From: Puccinia triticina
Taxonomy: Eukaryota; Basidiomycota; Pucciniomycetes; Pucciniales; Pucciniaceae
Direction of reading: 5' to 3'
DNA length: 64,000 nt
NCBI RefSeq assembly: GCF_026914185.1
Contig: NC_070569.1
Span: 744,001 to 808,000 of the forward strand
Positions 63,459 through 64,000 of the stretch are shown piece after piece. The notes below the pieces were generated by a model. It worked only from the letters and a program-made list of their open reading frames with translations. It did no database searches and was not told the DNA's origin. Numbering within the stretch: the stretch's first letter is position 1; the number at the start of each line of letters is the position of its first letter. A program made the translations under genes and the position numbers.

Positions 63459-64000
63459 ATGCCAATCCTAGTCCATTCGCGTGCCTCGTCCTTTCCCTTC
63501 CGTCGTCGACGCGCCTCGTCCCCTGCCCGTCGTGTCCCCCCCACCGCTGAGCTACTAAACACTCCGGCTGGCCATCATGCCCCAGCCGACTCCTCCCCCC
63601 ATACCAAAAAACCCTCGAGCGCTTCCCATTCTGACTTGAACCAGCTCTACCGCCAACCGCTGCCTGCCGCGCAGCAGTCCTCCACTTCCCGTCTCCTGCG
63701 CCCCTTCCGCCGCCCGAGCACCCACTTCGAAAAGCTGCAGGCCAAGATGTCCAGCGTCAGGTTGAGGTCATCCAACTCGACCCCCAGATTGCCGGAAGCC
63801 TCCAGTCACTCTGACTTGGCCTCAGCTCTCCCGCCTGCGCCCCACTCTCCCATCCCACCTTACCAAAAGCTGCTGGCTGACAGCAGACGACCCTGGGAGA
63901 CCATCCATGCCGAGGAGCGAATGTCCACATTCTCGGACACTTCGCTGCCTCCTCCCATCGCCCCGTCACCCTCGCTCGTATCGGTATCTCTCGACCACCA
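63459..64000 (+). CDS. Ser/Pro/Arg-rich protein, 5' part (runs off the window)
   Basis: Uninterrupted frame from ATG 63459 to the window end, 180 codons and two bases, with no stop. It starts MPILVHSRASSFPFRRRRAS, continues with basic Ser-rich stretches (SSTSRLLRPFRRPSTHFEKL, QAKMSSVRLRSSNSTPRLPE), and has repeated phospho-site-like contexts (RRxS, RPST). Preceded by GAACTGCGTTCCC..AACCGCC, a fair fungal start context, and a CT-rich leader. No domain is visible in this portion. Composition is like the 59815 gene but not clearly homologous. It may be the first exon of a regulatory or signalling protein; identity unknown. Confidence 0.6.
   Translation, partial: MPILVHSRASSFPFRRRRASSPARRVPPTAELLNTPAGHHAPADSSPHTKKPSSASHSDLNQLYRQPLPAAQQSSTSRLLRPFRRPSTHFEKLQAKMSSVRLRSSNSTPRLPEASSHSDLASALPPAPHSPIPPYQKLLADSRRPWETIHAEERMSTFSDTSLPPPIAPSPSLVSVSLDH

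Overview
The window looks like nuclear DNA of a basidiomycete, most likely a rust fungus (Pucciniales). The evidence is a few compact-intron host genes (introns about 60-100 nt, GT..AG, CTRAY-like branch points) scattered in a mass of transposable elements; Gypsy gag, chromodomain and hAT sequences of the kind I associate with rust genomes; and a pair of small two-exon secreted-protein genes typical of plant-pathogen effector candidates. The species call is inference; no rRNA or barcode gene is present.

Layout. 1-3967: a minus-strand, Gypsy-type LTR element without pol (gag zinc knuckle only), with a clear primer-binding site. 3968-4650: short-hairpin arrays. 4830-6290: hAT transposase relic. 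7030-9270: tandem arrays and AT-rich DNA. 9821-11300 (minus): a seven-exon nitronate monooxygenase. 12727-13341: hypothetical gene. 15076-15534 and 25521-25956 (both minus): two paralogous secreted-protein genes. 16950-18525 (minus): RS-rich nuclear-type protein. 20474-25300: MITEs, two chromovirus relics, a tRNA-like cloverleaf and a Copia relic. 28170-34237: an almost complete young Copia element on the minus strand with a perfect target-site duplication. 34325-38110: a Helitron 3' end and two fold-back elements. 38971-40555: complete heterotrimeric G-protein alpha subunit. 41584-50780: a 1.6 kb near-perfect palindrome, a solo LTR, an inverted pair of 450-bp repeats and many fold-back copies. 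51286-58508: a second Copia element whose right LTR is split by a non-autonomous Helitron. 59815-64000: proline/serine-rich genes, the last running off the window.

Two points stand out. First, the secreted-protein pair: same exon-1 length (232 nt), same intron phase, conserved 5' leader, diverged mature protein. Second, at least eight loci share one architecture: a short word and its reverse complement repeated many times, often inside longer terminal inverted repeats (3968-4300, 4340-4640, 7030-7690, 21975-22447, 34381-35338, 37168-38100, 44168-45765, 48937-50146, plus a GGAGGACTTCC family). The words differ between loci but the architecture is the same. Transcripts would fold into long dsRNA, so these may be a class of hairpin-array fold-back elements and small-RNA sources. 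That function is inference.

The TE proteins are all broken by stops, frameshifts or catalytic substitutions. The host genes (monooxygenase, G-alpha, RS-rich protein, secreted pair) appear intact.
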